Assembly: GCA_024734555.1 (NCBI GenBank)
Contig: JANPWX010000476.1
Coordinates: 306,285-370,284, forward strand
Direction of reading: 5' to 3'
Source of the DNA: Trochalopteron elliotii
Lineage: Eukaryota; Chordata; Aves; Passeriformes; Leiothrichidae
Length of the DNA: 64,000 nucleotides
Part shown: one piece after another, positions 23,498 to 37,449 of the stretch
Layout: every line of letters starts with the position of its first letter
Numbering within the stretch: the first letter of the stretch is position 1
The notes under the pieces: generated by a model
Seen by the model: only the letters and a program-made list of their open reading frames with translations
Told to the model about the DNA's origin: nothing
The model's database searches: none
Made by a program: the position numbers and the translations under genes

Positions 23498-26400
23498 TGA
23501 TACTGAAATCCTTTAGCTTCTGCTAGACCCCAACACAAGTCACTGAAGGCACTCATCAATTCAAACAAATTTCAGATCAGGCCTACAGGGCACCCTGGAG
23601 ATAAATCCAGCCCTGCCCAGTGCAGGCTCTCAGACAGAGATGAGGGACTCCCTGTGACCTCCAGACTGCAGCCAGTTCTCATCTGCCCATCCAATAGACC
23701 TTGAAGTCCCATCCTCTAATTCTGGTTTCATTTCTATTCTGGAAATGTTGTCTGACCCTCTAGACATTTGGTCACTGATGGGTTGAAAGGACACAGCTGT
23801 TTTAAAGTACCAGGAGCATTTCAGTGGCTCCACAGACATCAGCCCTGTCTCAGCCAGGACTCATTTGAAGGCAGACAAGGCTCCTCTTCAGCAAAACACT
23901 TCAGTTGTTTTCCCCTGAAGGAAATGTCTCACAAGCACAAGGCAACGGGAAACTGTACCTTTTTCATCCAGGATCATGCATATTTTTATGAAATTTTTCA
24001 ACTCTGCTTTTTAAAAAAAACCAAACATTTCTTCTAGACCCATACTTAATGAAGGAAAAATCTGTGGTATGAAGAGTAGCCAAGCCATTGCAGAAAAATA
24101 CCTTCACTACAGAACATGAATATCCCATTACATAGATTGTGTGTGTGCACTGATTGATCCCCAGACTGGCATTTCAATTTATTTCCCACTGGAGGACTCA
24201 TTCATTATGAAGAAATGAGACCATTAAATGCATGATAAAGCACAGGCATCAATAGATGAGGCTGGTGGTTACTTTTCTGTACCTATCTAAATAATAACTG
24301 GTAAATAAATCTATTTGTGATCACACAGGACCTTTTAAAAGGAATAAGGAAGAAGTAATTATTAAGCAGATATACATAAAAAATAATTGCTTGCCAGCAT
24401 TACCACCCTGTGCACACATATATTTTGCTGATGCAGCTGTGACTGCAAGGCAGAGGTGGGTCAGATGCTCAGATTGCAAACACGCTGCCTCCAAACCTGC
24501 CCAGAGCCCTGCGGCCTCTCCCAGTGTGTGCAGGAATGTGTGTGCGCATTGGAGCAAGGTCTTATCTCCAGCAGCAGGGAAAGGTGCCTGGAGGAGACCA
24601 TGCAAGATGTTTTTTCCCTGCTCTTTTTCCCTTTTAACTGATTTTCCACCCAACCAGCCTCTGGGATGAAGGAGGATGATCATGTTCTGTAAAGGTTTCC
24701 TTTTTTTAATATGTATTTTTGCCCCATCTGCAGTGGATGAAGAAAAGGCAAAAAAATGCCTGAGCACGTCTGTGGTAGTGAAGGGTCAGTGACACTTTGG
24801 CCTCTCCTCAGCTTCTCCACACAATTTCTCTTCACTGTGATGTCTTGCAGGATCTCCTTCCCAACCTTTGCTCTCCCAGTCCCACTGTTTTCATTGCTTC
24901 ACCTTCTCATTCTCAGCGGTGCTGAGGCCACTGATGCTGGCTTTGACTCACCCTCATCCCCCATCTTGTAGCTGTGTACAAACATCTGCCTTGCCTGGTT
25001 TTACCCTTCACCCACACTCACCCAACAGTAGAACAACCTGGAATAAAACCAGTAGCTGTGGTTGGGTGCTGGGTGAGGAGAGATGAGGGTGGGGCAGCTG
25101 GATTGGAGCACAAGCAGGGTCCTCAGCACCTGCTGCTACGGATTGCCTGTTTTCCCATCTCATCTGGGGAGTAAAGGCTTGGCACCAAGGAAACATATCC
25201 CACATCTGATATAAAGTTACTGCTCCCATTCATTTGTTTGAATTTCTTCAAAGTTTGAGAAAATTAAACAAAAGCCTAAACCCAATGCCAGATTCTGGAG
25301 ATAGTGAGCTTCCTGAGACTTTCATGAAAGTCATGGATTTCAGATGAAACCTCTACCACTGAAATAGCTAAAAAGTTATTTTCCACATATGATCACACTT
25401 CCTTTTACTGCTCAGATCTGATTTTACCTTGCTGGACAATCCAGTTATCAGGGGTCATTATTCAATGACACTGGAGAATTTGGGAAAACCCCTCGTGCTT
25501 GGCCTGCTTGGCAGTACAGGGTCTGCCTCTGCAGGAACAGAGGAAAGGCAGAGACAGGCAAGACACTGAGAAAGGAAAGGGAAATGAAATAGGAAGAAAT
25601 AAACATTTCAAAAATGAATATATACAAATAAAGGCTCTCAGATGGGATATAGAAACACCAGTGGCAAAAGCTTTCTTTGAAACTGCTTTACAAATCAAAC
25701 AAGTCTGGTCCTTTCTGTGCTCATTTCCAAGAACATTGAACAATTCCACGATTCCAACATTCCAATGTTGAAATAGTCCCATAAAAAGGTATGGCCAGAA
25801 TTTTGGTTTTTTCTTTTAAACAAAAAAAGAGTGTTAAAAAAAAAAAAACAAAAAAACAAGCACCCAACCAACAAACACCCAAACAAAATAAGCAACTGAA
25901 TTCCCCTTTGGCCATGTTCTTAGACCTCCAATAAACCAAACTAAATAGATGTGACACAACTCAGCTGATTATCCTGAGCTCTAATTGAATGAAAAGCCAT
26001 GACTTTACAGCTGCTTGTTCCAAAACCCACATATTCCCTGCCTGACAGAGGGTGATTTACTGGTGCAGCAGGACACAGGGATCTCCTGAGGGTGAGGGTG
26101 GCCAGAGTGGGCTGTGGACCTTCCAGGGGCTGTCCCAGGCTGTGGTGGCCCAGTGACAGCTCAAATGTGCAGCTTGGTGCTGCTGATGCCTGAGGACAAA
26201 CTGCAGAGCCACAACCAAGTGCCCTCAGGCACTGAATTAAGTGAAACAGAGGGGGAACTCATGACACACCAATGGCCACGTTTGTCTCCATCCTCAGATA
26301 AATCAGTTCTTTGCTTTTCCTCACTGCAGGCAGAGGCAGCTTGTGCAGCAGCTGCCTGAAAGGAAATTTACTGGACAATTAAAAGTGCTGACTTTCAAGC

Positions 26401-28904
26401 AGCGCTCTCAAGGTGGAGTTGAAAATTATTGGGTGTGAAATGCAAATAGATTTAACAGTTTTACTGCTATTTATATGATGTTCACCCATTCCCAGCTGTT
26501 TTCCTCCCTTTTTTTCTCGCTCTGGTTTTAAACGGTCCCAACTCTCACAGATTTTAACAATCTCAGACACAGGCACTATAACCTGGAGCACCCTGCAAGG
26601 CTCAACAAATCCAGATCAGTGGTGTGTGCTGTGAGGGAGGGTGGAGGAGAGCAAAGTCTATCCCACTCTCTAACAAAATATTAATTTAGAATTAAGCTGG
26701 TAATTACATTCAGCTTTGGGTCTGCCCCACAATCCTCTGAGGCAGTTCTTATTCAATCAGCTTTTGGCCAGTACCCAACAAACCTCCTGCTTCAACAATC
26801 ACAAATTGACCAAACTAGCTGGTCTCCAGCTCTAGGAATAGCCTTCCCTGAGGAGGGATGTGGGAAACCCACAGTGTGGCAGTGGGTCAGGTTCCAGAGA
26901 AATGTTGTTCCCTTGAGTGTTCCCATAGAGCACCCATTTTTCCTGATGTTCCCCTGAGGTTCAGTGTGATCTATCAGACCTGGGATGGAGTTTTTATGAG
27001 TTTTATTTCCCTGCCTGATACATTAAATTAATGACCAAAACAGCCCATGGCTTAATTAAAGATCAACTGTTAAGATCAGTAAAGCAAGATAGTCTCAGGT
27101 TGGCCAGGCAGGGCCCTGGAGGAATTGTAAAGGAATGGAAAACAGTGGGAGAAGCAAAGTGAAGCAACCCCTCCAGAGTCCCCAGCACTGAGAATCAGGG
27201 GTTCCATGACTTTTGGTTCTTGCAGCTTCTTAATCAAGGGCAAGTACCTACTGTCCTTTCTGACTCCTTCTGGATCTCACTCAATAAAAGGTGCCACTAA
27301 AATGTTTCCTGCAGGGAGGTATTTTCTGAGCTACTTGTGATAAACCTCTGATATCCGTAACATCTGGTGCTGCAAGATTAACCACTGCTGGGGAGAAATA
27401 TTTGCTTCTCAGACATTTCAGGTGGTTGTGTGAGGGCTGTTGTACCAAAACAACTCTATCTCAACCTCATTTGGAGCCAAATGTACACATTTGTTGTTTA
27501 TACTTTCTGTGCTTGTGACCCTCATTATCTGCTGCAAAGGGGATCAACAACCTCCCCTACTAGACTTTTCATCCCTATCTCATCCAGGAAATGATATTTG
27601 TTACTGTTTAAGCATTCCCAGGGCTGAATTCCACCCTCGTGTTTGTGGGTGCAGTGTCTGTCATTAACATGTTCATGTAGGCACAAATATCCGTCCATCC
27701 AGCTGCCCACCTGCCATGTCACCACTGTGACCTCAGCTCTGTACAATGAACTCTAACAAATACATTTCCCTACATCAGAGGCTGCACAAACCTCACCCAT
27801 TTGCCTCCGTCTTCATGGAGAGCTGTACTAATTTACTGGATTTCTTTCCCACCTCTCTTTGAATGTAGCCCTGGTGATAAAGATTTGGCAGACAAGTGTT
27901 TAAGTAGAACGATAAATTTGATTTGTCTTGATTTAGTCTCACCAAAGGTCTCCCATACCACCATACCTTCTCTGCCCTAAATATCCCCCAGCTATGAGGA
28001 CATGAAATACTTTCACAAGTTTTACAGCACAGCTGACCCAAAAGCGAAGCGCAAGAAACACACTGCATCTTTTTCTCTTTGCAATTTTGTTGAGGTGTCT
28101 GTCTCCTCCTCCTCCTCCCATCCTTCCTCCAGTGATTTGAACCAAAACTCTGTGTTTACAGCTGCAATTTCAAAAATCTATTTAGGTTTTTCCTCTATTT
28201 TTGCTACAGAAATTAAATCTGATGTGGGCAAAGCAGAGAGATGTCTTGAATGTAAATGCCTTTCCCTCCACCTCCCATTACAGAGCTAATACTCCTGTAA
28301 TTCACTCACTGAGAAATCCCCCCAAGATCCTTCTCTGCAATCCAATAAATAGTAATAATAACCATTCTATCAATTCATATTTCTGCAAGCTGGCACTGAT
28401 TTATTTTTTTTGGCTTTTGCATTTAAAATAACTGAAAATATTCAAAGGAGAAATGAAAAAAATCACACTTTTAATTTTGAACTGAAGTTTGCGAACCTGG
28501 AAAACCTTTAATAATGATTTTCTGGTGAACATATACTCACTGGGTTTCCCCTTGGCAGCTGTTTATATTTTATATCTGTATATCATATATGCAAATGTAA
28601 TTATAATCACTTGTGGGGGGTGAGCAGCAGAAATTTGGGGACTCACTTGTATACCTTTTGCTGAAAAGGAATTGTGCTCCTGTTAAAAATACACAGGACA
28701 GGTCAGTGAACACTGCTTGCACCAGGGGGATTTTGCTGCTGGTGCAGGGCAGAGAAGGGCTGCTCAGAAGCACTTTTATCGTGATGCTGTCAGGGATTCC
28801 ACAGCTGGAGCTGCCTGTGCTTGCACTGCAGCTGGCAGGCAGTGAGTGAGTCCCACAGCCCCGGGCAGCAGCACAGCCTCTGCTCCCCCTGCACAATGTG
28901 GGGC
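23498..28904. other. Non-coding, single-copy-looking DNA; no gene seen
   Basis: No supported gene is present. An A-rich/CAAA-rich patch lies at 25819-25890. AT-rich parts occur at 24290-24390 and 26675-26715. The 27440-28440 stretch is pyrimidine-biased with many short frames, none recognisable. Confidence 0.5.
25819..25890. repeat. A-rich and CAAA/ACCC-rich low-complexity tract
   Basis: A-runs of 7, 13 and 7 bases are followed by a C/A-only stretch with caaacacc-like repeats. It could be the decayed tail of an old retroposed sequence, but no body is recognisable upstream. Confidence 0.65.
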
Positions 28905-29413
28905 TGCACCAGCCCTGGCACAGCACAGCATGGACAGGGAGCTGCTGCACAGAGCCCAGAGCAGCCTCCAGGATGAGCTGAGGGATGGAGCAGCTCTGCT
29001 GGGAGGAGAGCCTGGAAGAATTTAGGATTGTTCAGTCTGGAAAAGAGAAGCTTTATGGTGACCTAACTGAGGCCTTTCAGTACTGGAAGGAGCCTGCAAG
29101 AAACATGGAGAGAGACTATTTACAAGAGCCTGGAGTGACAGGAAAATTGGGAATGGCTTCCCACTGCCAGAGGGCAGGGCTGGATGGGATATTGGGCAGG
29201 AACTGTTCCCTGTAAGGGTGGAGAGGCCCTGGCACAGGGTGCCCAGAGCAGCTGTGGCTGCCCCTGGATCCCTGGCAGTGCCCCAGGCCAGGTTGGACAC
29301 TGGGGCTTGGAGCAGCCTGGGACAGTGGAAAGTGCCCCTGCCATGGCAGGAAGGTGGAATGAAATGGGTTTTTAAGGTTCCATCCAACCCCAGCCATTCT
29401 GGGATTCTCTGGG
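28905..29413 (+). mobile_element. CR1 LINE fragment, about 510 bp, sense
   Basis: One of the two longest CR1 copies here. It starts within the end of the ORF2/3' UTR junction region (ggacagggagctgctgcac, agcagcctccaggatgagc, ggattgttcagtctggaaaag, ctttcagtactggaagg). It runs through the whole 3' UTR (ctggatccctggcagtgccc, aggccaggttggacactggg) to terminal 8-mers (cattctgg gattctct). No intact reverse transcriptase frame remains. It carries the songbird-type diagnostic block. Confidence 0.93.
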
Positions 29414-32400
29414 TGTTCTTGCTTTGTGGCTGCTTTGCTCAGGAGCTGTCAAAAGCCAATGCTCTGAAGGTCTGATGTTCCCAGACAGAGAGCAGAGGCC
29501 TGTTCAGGAAACCTGTCTGAAGGCAGTGTCCTCTCCATCAAGAAATAAGGATTAAATGAAGAGCTTCCTGCCTGCAGTGGAATTCTTGGACATAGGATTT
29601 TCTGCCACGTGTTGGGCACTGTTGGGTGCAGTTCCCAGAACTCAGGGCTCCCTGGGACTGGTGCAAGCCCTGCACTCTCAGCCTGGCTCCAGAGCTGCCT
29701 GGGCAGGATGGCCACAGCTCCCTGCACACCCGGGAGCCCTGTGCCTGCTTCCACACTCCACAGGGAAGGCTCTGCACATCTGTTATCCTGGGCCAGACAG
29801 GACACAAGGGACAGTCGAGAGGTGGGCCCAGCTGGGATTTGGGATTTGGTGAAAATAAAGTCAGCAGGGACTAGGAGAGCACTGGGGAGAGCAATGCTCT
29901 GGTCGTCCAGTGCTGTCTTGGCTGCTGCTTGTTTAAGGACAATGGGGGCTCTTTCCTGTGATGTGGAAATGTGATAATCCCAAATATGTTCTGGTATGTC
30001 CCAAACAGGGCTGCAGTTCCCAAATTCCTCAGTAAGTGCAGGGAAGCCTGAAGAATGGTTGAAATTACAGGATGGGCAGCATAAATAAATGCCAAGGATT
30101 TCTCCTGTACACCATGGTACCTCTGGATTCATTCACGGGCTCTTGTGGTGGGACAAAGCCAGTGCAGATCAAAAGAGAGTTGGCCATTTCATAAATACAC
30201 ATAAATGTATGTATGTAAATATATCAATAACTGTATATTATTATTTTGCTGTGAAACAGTGGTCTTTAATTCCTGTGTTCCCTAGCCTCCCATCCAGCAT
30301 GACTAGATTGTAACACTTCCCATACTGGTTTCTTGGTGGAAAGAAAAAAAATAAAGGTCTTTATCTTTTCCTGTTTTGCTTTTCCCAGAAAGAACCATTT
30401 GAAAATAACATCATGTTTGGATTGCATGCAATTTTGTATTAACCAGAACAAATGAATACAAACTTCAGGTCATGGTCCAAATAGAGTAGAAAGCAAAAGA
30501 AAGGAAAGACAGAGAAGGGCTAAAGGGTTGCCTGGGGCATGGGATTTCACAGATGCTGAAATTCCAAAACGGCAATCTGTACCATAGGGTGCAGGGTACC
30601 ATATTTTTTCCATTTTATTTCAATAGATGGAATTTTAAAAGATTTTATTTCAAATGCCATGTTGATTCATTTCATTTTGACTTTTGTATTAAAACACTAA
30701 TTGTATTACATATAAATGTTGACATTCTATTAATATATTAATATATTAATACTGTGGGATAATGTAACAGTCAATGCAAAATGAATGGAAATAACAGTGC
30801 ACATACCAGATGTGTGAGTCCAAAAGAAACTGAAACTTCTTGTGGCTTCAGACATTTTCACAATTTGTTTCTGCCTCTTATTTCATCTGTTCTTCCCACT
30901 TTGGATCAGCATAAACTATCTCAGAGAGAGCTGCAAGGAATAAAAATCTTGCAGGTTGTATTGGTTCCCATATCATGATTTGTGACAGGATTTGGCTGTA
31001 GTGAAGTACCCACTAACTTGTTTTGTATGAATATCTAGAGCTGGTTTGAAAGAGGGTACCTTCCGTCACATGGAAAATATGTTCACATTTTTCCTAAATT
31101 TTTAAATAGAACTAAAAAGCAAAAAATATTTTGGCCTCTTGGTTTTCCAAAAACAAATTCTTTCATTTGAATCCTTGAAATCTGTTGCCAAAGCTCCAAA
31201 GCTTTTGTATTTTTGTTCAGAAAATAATAGAATTGAGTTTTGAGGTATACTTTTGGCACGAAAGCAACATTTTGAGGTGAGCAGATGCTTTCTGTTGAAA
31301 AGTGCCATCTTGTCAAAAGCACAGTCTCCCTTCTCAAAGGACATTCATGCCAGAAAATATTCCATCAGCTCTGTTAGCATCCCTCATCCTCTCCCAGGGA
31401 GAGAGACACGGTGACTGTTTTTTAACAAGATGAGCTTTCCAAGAACAGTTACTGAGGAATCGGGAATTTCTGATCACATCAGAGCTTGGTATACAGGATT
31501 ACACAAGGAGCCAGTCTCATATTCCAAACCATGGCACCCACCTCTAATATGGCTCACTCTTAATAAAGTGATTCCACACTCCAATGCAGTTCCTCTCTTA
31601 TATAAATATATATTTCCTTGTGGGACACTGTGGTTGGTTTAAGAAGCTGGAAGACATCAGAGCATCACATTCCAAGCTTGGCATTGAGCAAGAAGCCACC
31701 AGAATTAAATCAAAGCGCTTCTTCCTGGCAGGCAAAGCAAATGTAATGAAAATTCCAGCCTTGATCCTCTGCCAGGGGTAGGCAGCAGATCGAGTGCATG
31801 CCTGCCACTCCCAAAGCCCAGTCCCTCCATCCTGCCTGGGATGCCAACTACCAGAAGTACAAAAGATGAAAACAGCTTGCCAGACACAGCAAACCAAAGT
31901 GCTCCCTTCATTAAGAGGAGTTTATTACTCTCTTCTAGCTCCACCCATGAGCAAATCCACCTTGCTCCATCATGTTGGGACTAATGAAGGGAGGCTGACT
32001 GCTCGTGGTGAGCTTGGCATTCCAGGAAAGCTTTGGAGACGTCTCCCCTACCCAGGACCTGACTGGATTACACCCCAAAAGATGCACATTCTTTCCAACT
32101 GCGAGTTACAAGGTGTCCACAGTTCTAAAGCCAAAATCCAGTGGGGCTGGATGGAGAACTGAGAGGAAATACCACCAGGAGGAGACCAAGCCTGGAGAGC
32201 AGCAGGTTCGCAAGGCTGCCCCAATTTCTCTCAGTCACAAAGGTCTGAGTAAAATCAGTTATCAAGAGGAGGTGAAGCTGCCTTTCTCCAAAGAAAAACA
32301 GTTTCAGTGTGCCATTTCCAGCTAAGCTGGAGCTGTGGGGCTGTGCCAGACCATGTGTTGAACCCACCCAGGCAGCTCCCACTGTGAGACATGCAGGGCC

Positions 32401-35400
32401 CAGCTGCTTGGACAATACAGAGCCTCAAATGTCACCCAACCCTCAAGACAGAGGCATCACACAGTCACAACCATTAAGTGGGAAATTTGTGTTAGGGAGC
32501 AATATTCAGAGCAGCTACCTTTTGATGTTGGCACACTGTGAATTCCCGTCCCACTGGTGAATCACCTCCATTCTCTTCTCTTCCATCTACATGAAAACCA
32601 GACCCTCACACACCTTCATGGCTTGTCCCAGCACCCTCTCCTGCCCCAGTTATCTGTGCCTGACCCAGGCCAGCTGATGGGACAGGGGTAAAAAATCTTT
32701 AGTTAGATGGAAAAATCACACTTTGGCCTCATACATTTTGTGCCTCCAGAGCAACTCCTCTGAGACTGTGGAATTGCTCCAAAGAACAGAAATGAGGCTA
32801 AAAAGCCAGCCTTTCCTGCTTGCTTACCCCTGATATAACTGCAGATAAAAGCTTGGGAATATTGCTGCAGTGCTGAATTTGGTGGGGGAGAGGAGAGAGT
32901 TTTGAAATGGCTCAGCCCTATTTTCTTAGGGACTGTGGTGAGAACAAGGTTAGATCAACACTGAGTGCTTTTGAAGGTGCTATCCAGCACTGAAGAAGAA
33001 AGCGAGGCTTTGAAAGTGCTGAACAAAAAAGGGACCTTTGAGATTTTTATTTGAAAGTTGGAAAAGCAGCATATCCCAATTAGTGAACACCCCCTTTAGA
33101 AAACACCAGCAGCTGTCTTGATCTATACATTTAATACAAGAAATGTGGCCATTAAATAATTAATGTCTATAAGTGCCTAGCTATGAAAATGCAAAATTAA
33201 ATATTAAATAGAGCTGGTACCAAATGGAAGGACTTCAGAAAGGGAACGAGTGAGAGCCATGTCATTCACTATTCCCAGGAAACAGCCCCAAGGATCTGGA
33301 GCAGAATGAATCCAGGTGGATGAATAGGAAGTGCTTGTGAGCATAAAAGAAGGTGGGTCACCGATATTATTGTCAGCAGCCCTGACCCTCACAAAGTGAG
33401 GAGATAAATCCCTCCCAGCAGTGACTGCCTTGCTCCCTGTGCCAGATTCAGCCCAAATTTCATTGAGACACAGCTGAGCACCTTCTGAGCCACAGGGTCT
33501 GCAGCTGAATATGAATAATGAAGAGCGCAGCTCATGGGGATAACAGCACAGACTGAGGAGTGTATTCAGTTTCCCTTTCCATCCCTGCAGGAGATTCTGA
33601 TCCACTCCTGATGGAGAGGATACTTTGGAGTGACCTGAGAGTAACCAGCCTTAGGTCAGAACAAGCCATTTCTCTTGTCCCTGCTGGCAAGAGCTGGGGT
33701 TATTAATTGTGTCAAGACTAAGGCAACCCAAGTAGGATGTTGATATGGCTATCAGGAGTATTCAGTGGAATAAACAGTTTGCAAGTGAACTTAAACCTCA
33801 CACTCCAGAGCTCAAACTAATGGCTATTAGAAACTAAGGCAAAATTACTGTGGGTTACAGATAACCACATTCTGTCTTCTCCAGGCATTTTACATCTTAG
33901 TCTGGCAGAAGCAGCAGTTTCAGGAAGATTGATCTTTTCAGGTTTTCCTGGACATTCTTCCTGAGATTTTGCAGGGGGGCATACACCTGTGTTTCTGCTT
34001 TTCCAGGTATCCTGATTGGAGCAGATGTGCTGTGTTCCCAGCCAGGCTGATGACTAGCAAGACACAAATGCTGTGTCATGTGGTAGATACAACACTTCTG
34101 GTAAATGCTGACCTCACCACAAGTGCTCATCAGCCTCCAGAAGGGCTGGACAGGAGCCCCACAGTCCACATCTGCCTGGGAAACCCTCAGCAAATGAGCA
34201 GCAGGGCTGGGTACTGGCAGCCAGAGGGAAAACACCAGGTTTGATACCTCTGTTCCCATGACTAAACTCCTCTCTGTGTTCTCACAAAGTGCTTCTTCAT
34301 GGTACAGAAATTACTATCCTACCATATGGACTTAAATTTCCACCTGTACATTGGGATGGTCCATGGCCCTGCCATTCTCTGCCCCCAAGAATTGTCACCA
34401 CCAGCAAATAATGAAAGGGAGAGAAGCAAATGCAGATATTTAGGAGGAAAAGCTTGTAAAACAGGGAGATTTTGGCTCTTACATGGGACAGATTTTTCCA
34501 GCAGGCAGAGGAGCTAATCGACCCATGGAATTTTCAGGGAAAATATTGATCATGAGCAGAAGGATCAGTTCTGGGTCCAGGGCAGTTCTCTCTCACTTGG
34601 GTTTTATAGTCCAATTCAACACATCAAAAAGTGCTTTCTTGAAAATCAGAAGGGACTCTCATCTGACTCATTTCATACCATGGGGCCACATTTATAGCTG
34701 AGTGAAATGTCCACAAGCCCAACCCAGCAAACTTCGAACCAGCTCAGAGATGTCCTGTGCAGCTTGAAAATGGGAATCTCTTCCACATGATGCCCTCCAG
34801 ATCCCCACTATGAGGAAAGTTGGAATGCTCTCAATCATCCCCAGCTAACTGTATATTCAGTATGTTTTGTATTTATTTCCAACTCCAGCATTAAGCAAAC
34901 AACTCCAGTCCTGTGATGTTCACACAATTAAATGTATCATTTTCCCATCAGCTGCCTGGCTGTGCCAAGCTGAGCAGCTCGGATCCCTTTGCCATATGGA
35001 ATGAATCTGCCTGCACAAGACTCAAACGTGACAATCAGAAATGGGATGGATTTCCCCCCAGCCCCCACATGCAGCAAAGAAATCTGGAAGCCTTTAGTAG
35101 GGCTGGGAGGATTTTGCTGTATTAGCTGACCGAAAAGTAAACTGGAGCTCAACCAGGAGCTCCAACTGATCGCCCTCATGGGTGGTGGTGTGAGGGACCC
35201 ATGCGCAGGCTCTTGCCCAAGCCTTCCTGTCTTAAGCAGGACCAGTGGTCTGGCTGTGGAGCTCCAGGGTAGCTCCCAGCACACTGCTTAGGGAGCTCCC
35301 TTCAGCCACATCCTGGTAGAAATATTCTAAATTTGAGAAATTGCGGAGTGATCAGTCCCCATGGCCATTCAGCTGGTGCTTTCCTAGATACCTGTTAGAG

Positions 35401-37173
35401 ATGGGGTGAATCCTGATTCTTTTAAAGCCATCAGAGCTCCAGTTCAAAGCTCTCTAATACACAATTCCCAAAAGGCAATGGAAGGCACCAACCTTTGCTC
35501 CCTGTCCCCTCTACTAAAGCAGGAAGTGCTCTCTAAAACAGCACCATGAATGTTCAGCTGCAAAGGAAGTGCTTGGCGCTCTGGAAAGAGAACAAAGAGA
35601 ATTCCCTTTCCCCAGAGTTACTGCACCCCCGCTTGTCTCATGCCCATCTTGCAGCTGATGATCTCTGGGGAAAGCAGAGCACTGCTGTGCAGGACAGGCT
35701 GTGCTGCCAGGGCTGAGCATGGCAGTTCCTTCCACAGTCATGGATATTACAGAGGAATTGAACCTGAGCCCCTCTGCACTTGCTGAACCACATCTGACCT
35801 TCTCTTTTGCAACCTCCTGAGATTACCTTGATCTTCTTCATGTTCCCACTGCTCCCAAGGTTAGGTTACACCCTTAGTTCTGGACTCTGTTTTAAGTCTC
35901 CCATGAATACCAGTGTCAGATCTCCACACAGCTATCTCAGGAATGTGGCCAGGCTGATCTCCATGCTTACTCAAGGTGACATTGATTCATTCTCCCTCTC
36001 ACTGCCCTGATTACATTTTCAGAGTGTGCTTCATAACAACCTTGCTGATCCTCCACCACCACCCAGTTCCCATCCCTGACCTCCACCTTTGTCAGCCCCT
36101 GCTCTGGGGTGTAGGATTTTCTCATTGACATGACATGCACCCAGAGGCACTTGGAGTTTGGGAATAGGCAGAGAAGCTACATTTAGAGATGTATTCCAAG
36201 TCAGGTTTTGAACTGAGGTTCTGTCCCTACACCAATTATTTCCTTCTCACACACCAAGCAGCAACTGGGCATAGCTTCAGGGAAGGCAAAAGAGCTGGAA
36301 TGGGAACACCATCCCCAGATCCAGAGCCCAAGAACCATCCAAAGGGGAACATTTACATCTAAAGTGATTTGCAAGAAATTGCTTCCAATGCCAGGCCCCT
36401 CCTATGGGACTGCAGGCTGCTCATGGCCTGGACTCACAGCACCTGGTCTATGCTCAAGGCAATGCTAAAAAGAGACACCTCTGCTTAACCACTGAGGTGT
36501 TCTATTTATATTGTGTGGCTGAAAGATATTTAGGCAAAAGACAAAGGTTTATAAAACTTCCAGGTCTTTGTTTTTGCCTTGGAGAGCTTAAATAAAGGAT
36601 TCTGTTTTGTAAAACCTAAAAACAGCAAGGGAAAAAAAATAGACAGATAGACATCTGGAGGGCTGAACAAAGCCCTCTCCTCAGGCTGACCTAGTTACAG
36701 TGTTTGGGGAGAGCTTTGCAATCCTGTTCAACAGGAGAAACCAGCAGCTGAGGGCTGAATTCAGCCTCAGAATAAACAAACAGAACTCTCACCACAGCAG
36801 CCCTGCACTTGTCCACCAGATCATGGTCTCCATCTGATCATGGTCACCAAGAGCGCCAAACCCTCTACCCATCATGGAACTGGCAGCTTGGGGCAAGTGC
36901 CCTGCCCAGTGCTGCCAGGAGATCCCAGATAAATCCTGGCTGGTTTATAAGGCATCTCTGGGGCTGGCTGATGTGCTCATGGCTCACAGAGGGCAGGTCT
37001 CCTCAGCACAGCCCCGTGGCTCTTTCTGAGGCTCCTGTGCACCAGAAATATTGAGGACAAGGGAATCAGCCACAGCAGCCCTGTTTCCTCCTGCTCTACA
37101 TGTGGCCCTGGAGACACAAGTCCTGTGAGGGTGGCACATCACACCACAGCCGTGGTCAAGTCAAAGAAATCAC
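29414..37173. other. Non-coding, single-copy-looking DNA; no gene seen
   Basis: About 7.8 kb without a recognised gene or known repeat, apart from a small palindromic AT repeat at 30727-30750. The 29560-29830 part is GC-richer. It holds the longest non-repeat open frame in the window (29449-30132 on -, 227 codons), which has no recognisable domain and biased but ordinary composition, so I do not call it. Confidence 0.5.
30727..30750. repeat. Short (TATTAATA)n AT repeat
   Basis: Three overlapping copies of tattaata make a self-complementary AT tract that could extrude as a cruciform. Small and probably simple-sequence in origin. Confidence 0.7.
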
Positions 37174-37449
37174 TTTTTACATAGGCAGATAGTGATAGGA
37201 CAGGGGAGAATGATTTTAAATGAAAAGAGAAGAGATTTAGATTTACTCAGAGGGTGGGCAGGCCCTGGCACAGGGTGCCCAGAGCAGCTGTGGCTGCCCC
37301 TGGATCCCTGGAAGTGCCCAAGCCCAGGCTGGATGAGGCTTGGAGCAGCCTGGGACAGTGGGAGGTGTCCCTGCCAAGGCAGGGGTGGGATGAGATGATC
37401 TTTAAGGTCCCTCCAACCTGAACCACCCTGGGATTCTGGGATTCTATGA
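37174..37449 (+). mobile_element. CR1 LINE fragment, 3' end, sense
   Basis: Starts at the CR1 landmark 'tttttacataggcagatagt' and 'gataggacaggggagaatg'. It passes gagggtgggcaggccctgg, cagctgtggctgcccctgg, atccctggaagtgcccaag, gcttggagcagcctgggac and gtgtccctgccaaggcaggg. It ends with terminal 8-mers (gggattctgg gattctatg). About 275 bp. A short deletion sits in the middle of the 'ccaggttggacatgg' region relative to the other copies. Confidence 0.93.

Noticed and set aside
29156..29181. CTCF-like ctgccagagggcagg
   Set aside because: Two mismatches in the core and it lies within a CR1 copy; weak without binding data.
29449..30132. 227-codon frame on -, the longest non-repeat frame
   Set aside because: No recognisable domain, signal peptide or family motif; it sits in a locally GC-rich stretch where stops are rarer. 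A protein search and codon-conservation test would decide; a conserved frame in other birds would reverse this.
36174..36240. MIR-like words (ggttttgaactgaggttctg)
   Set aside because: Only one short block fits; neighbouring blocks of the consensus are missing.
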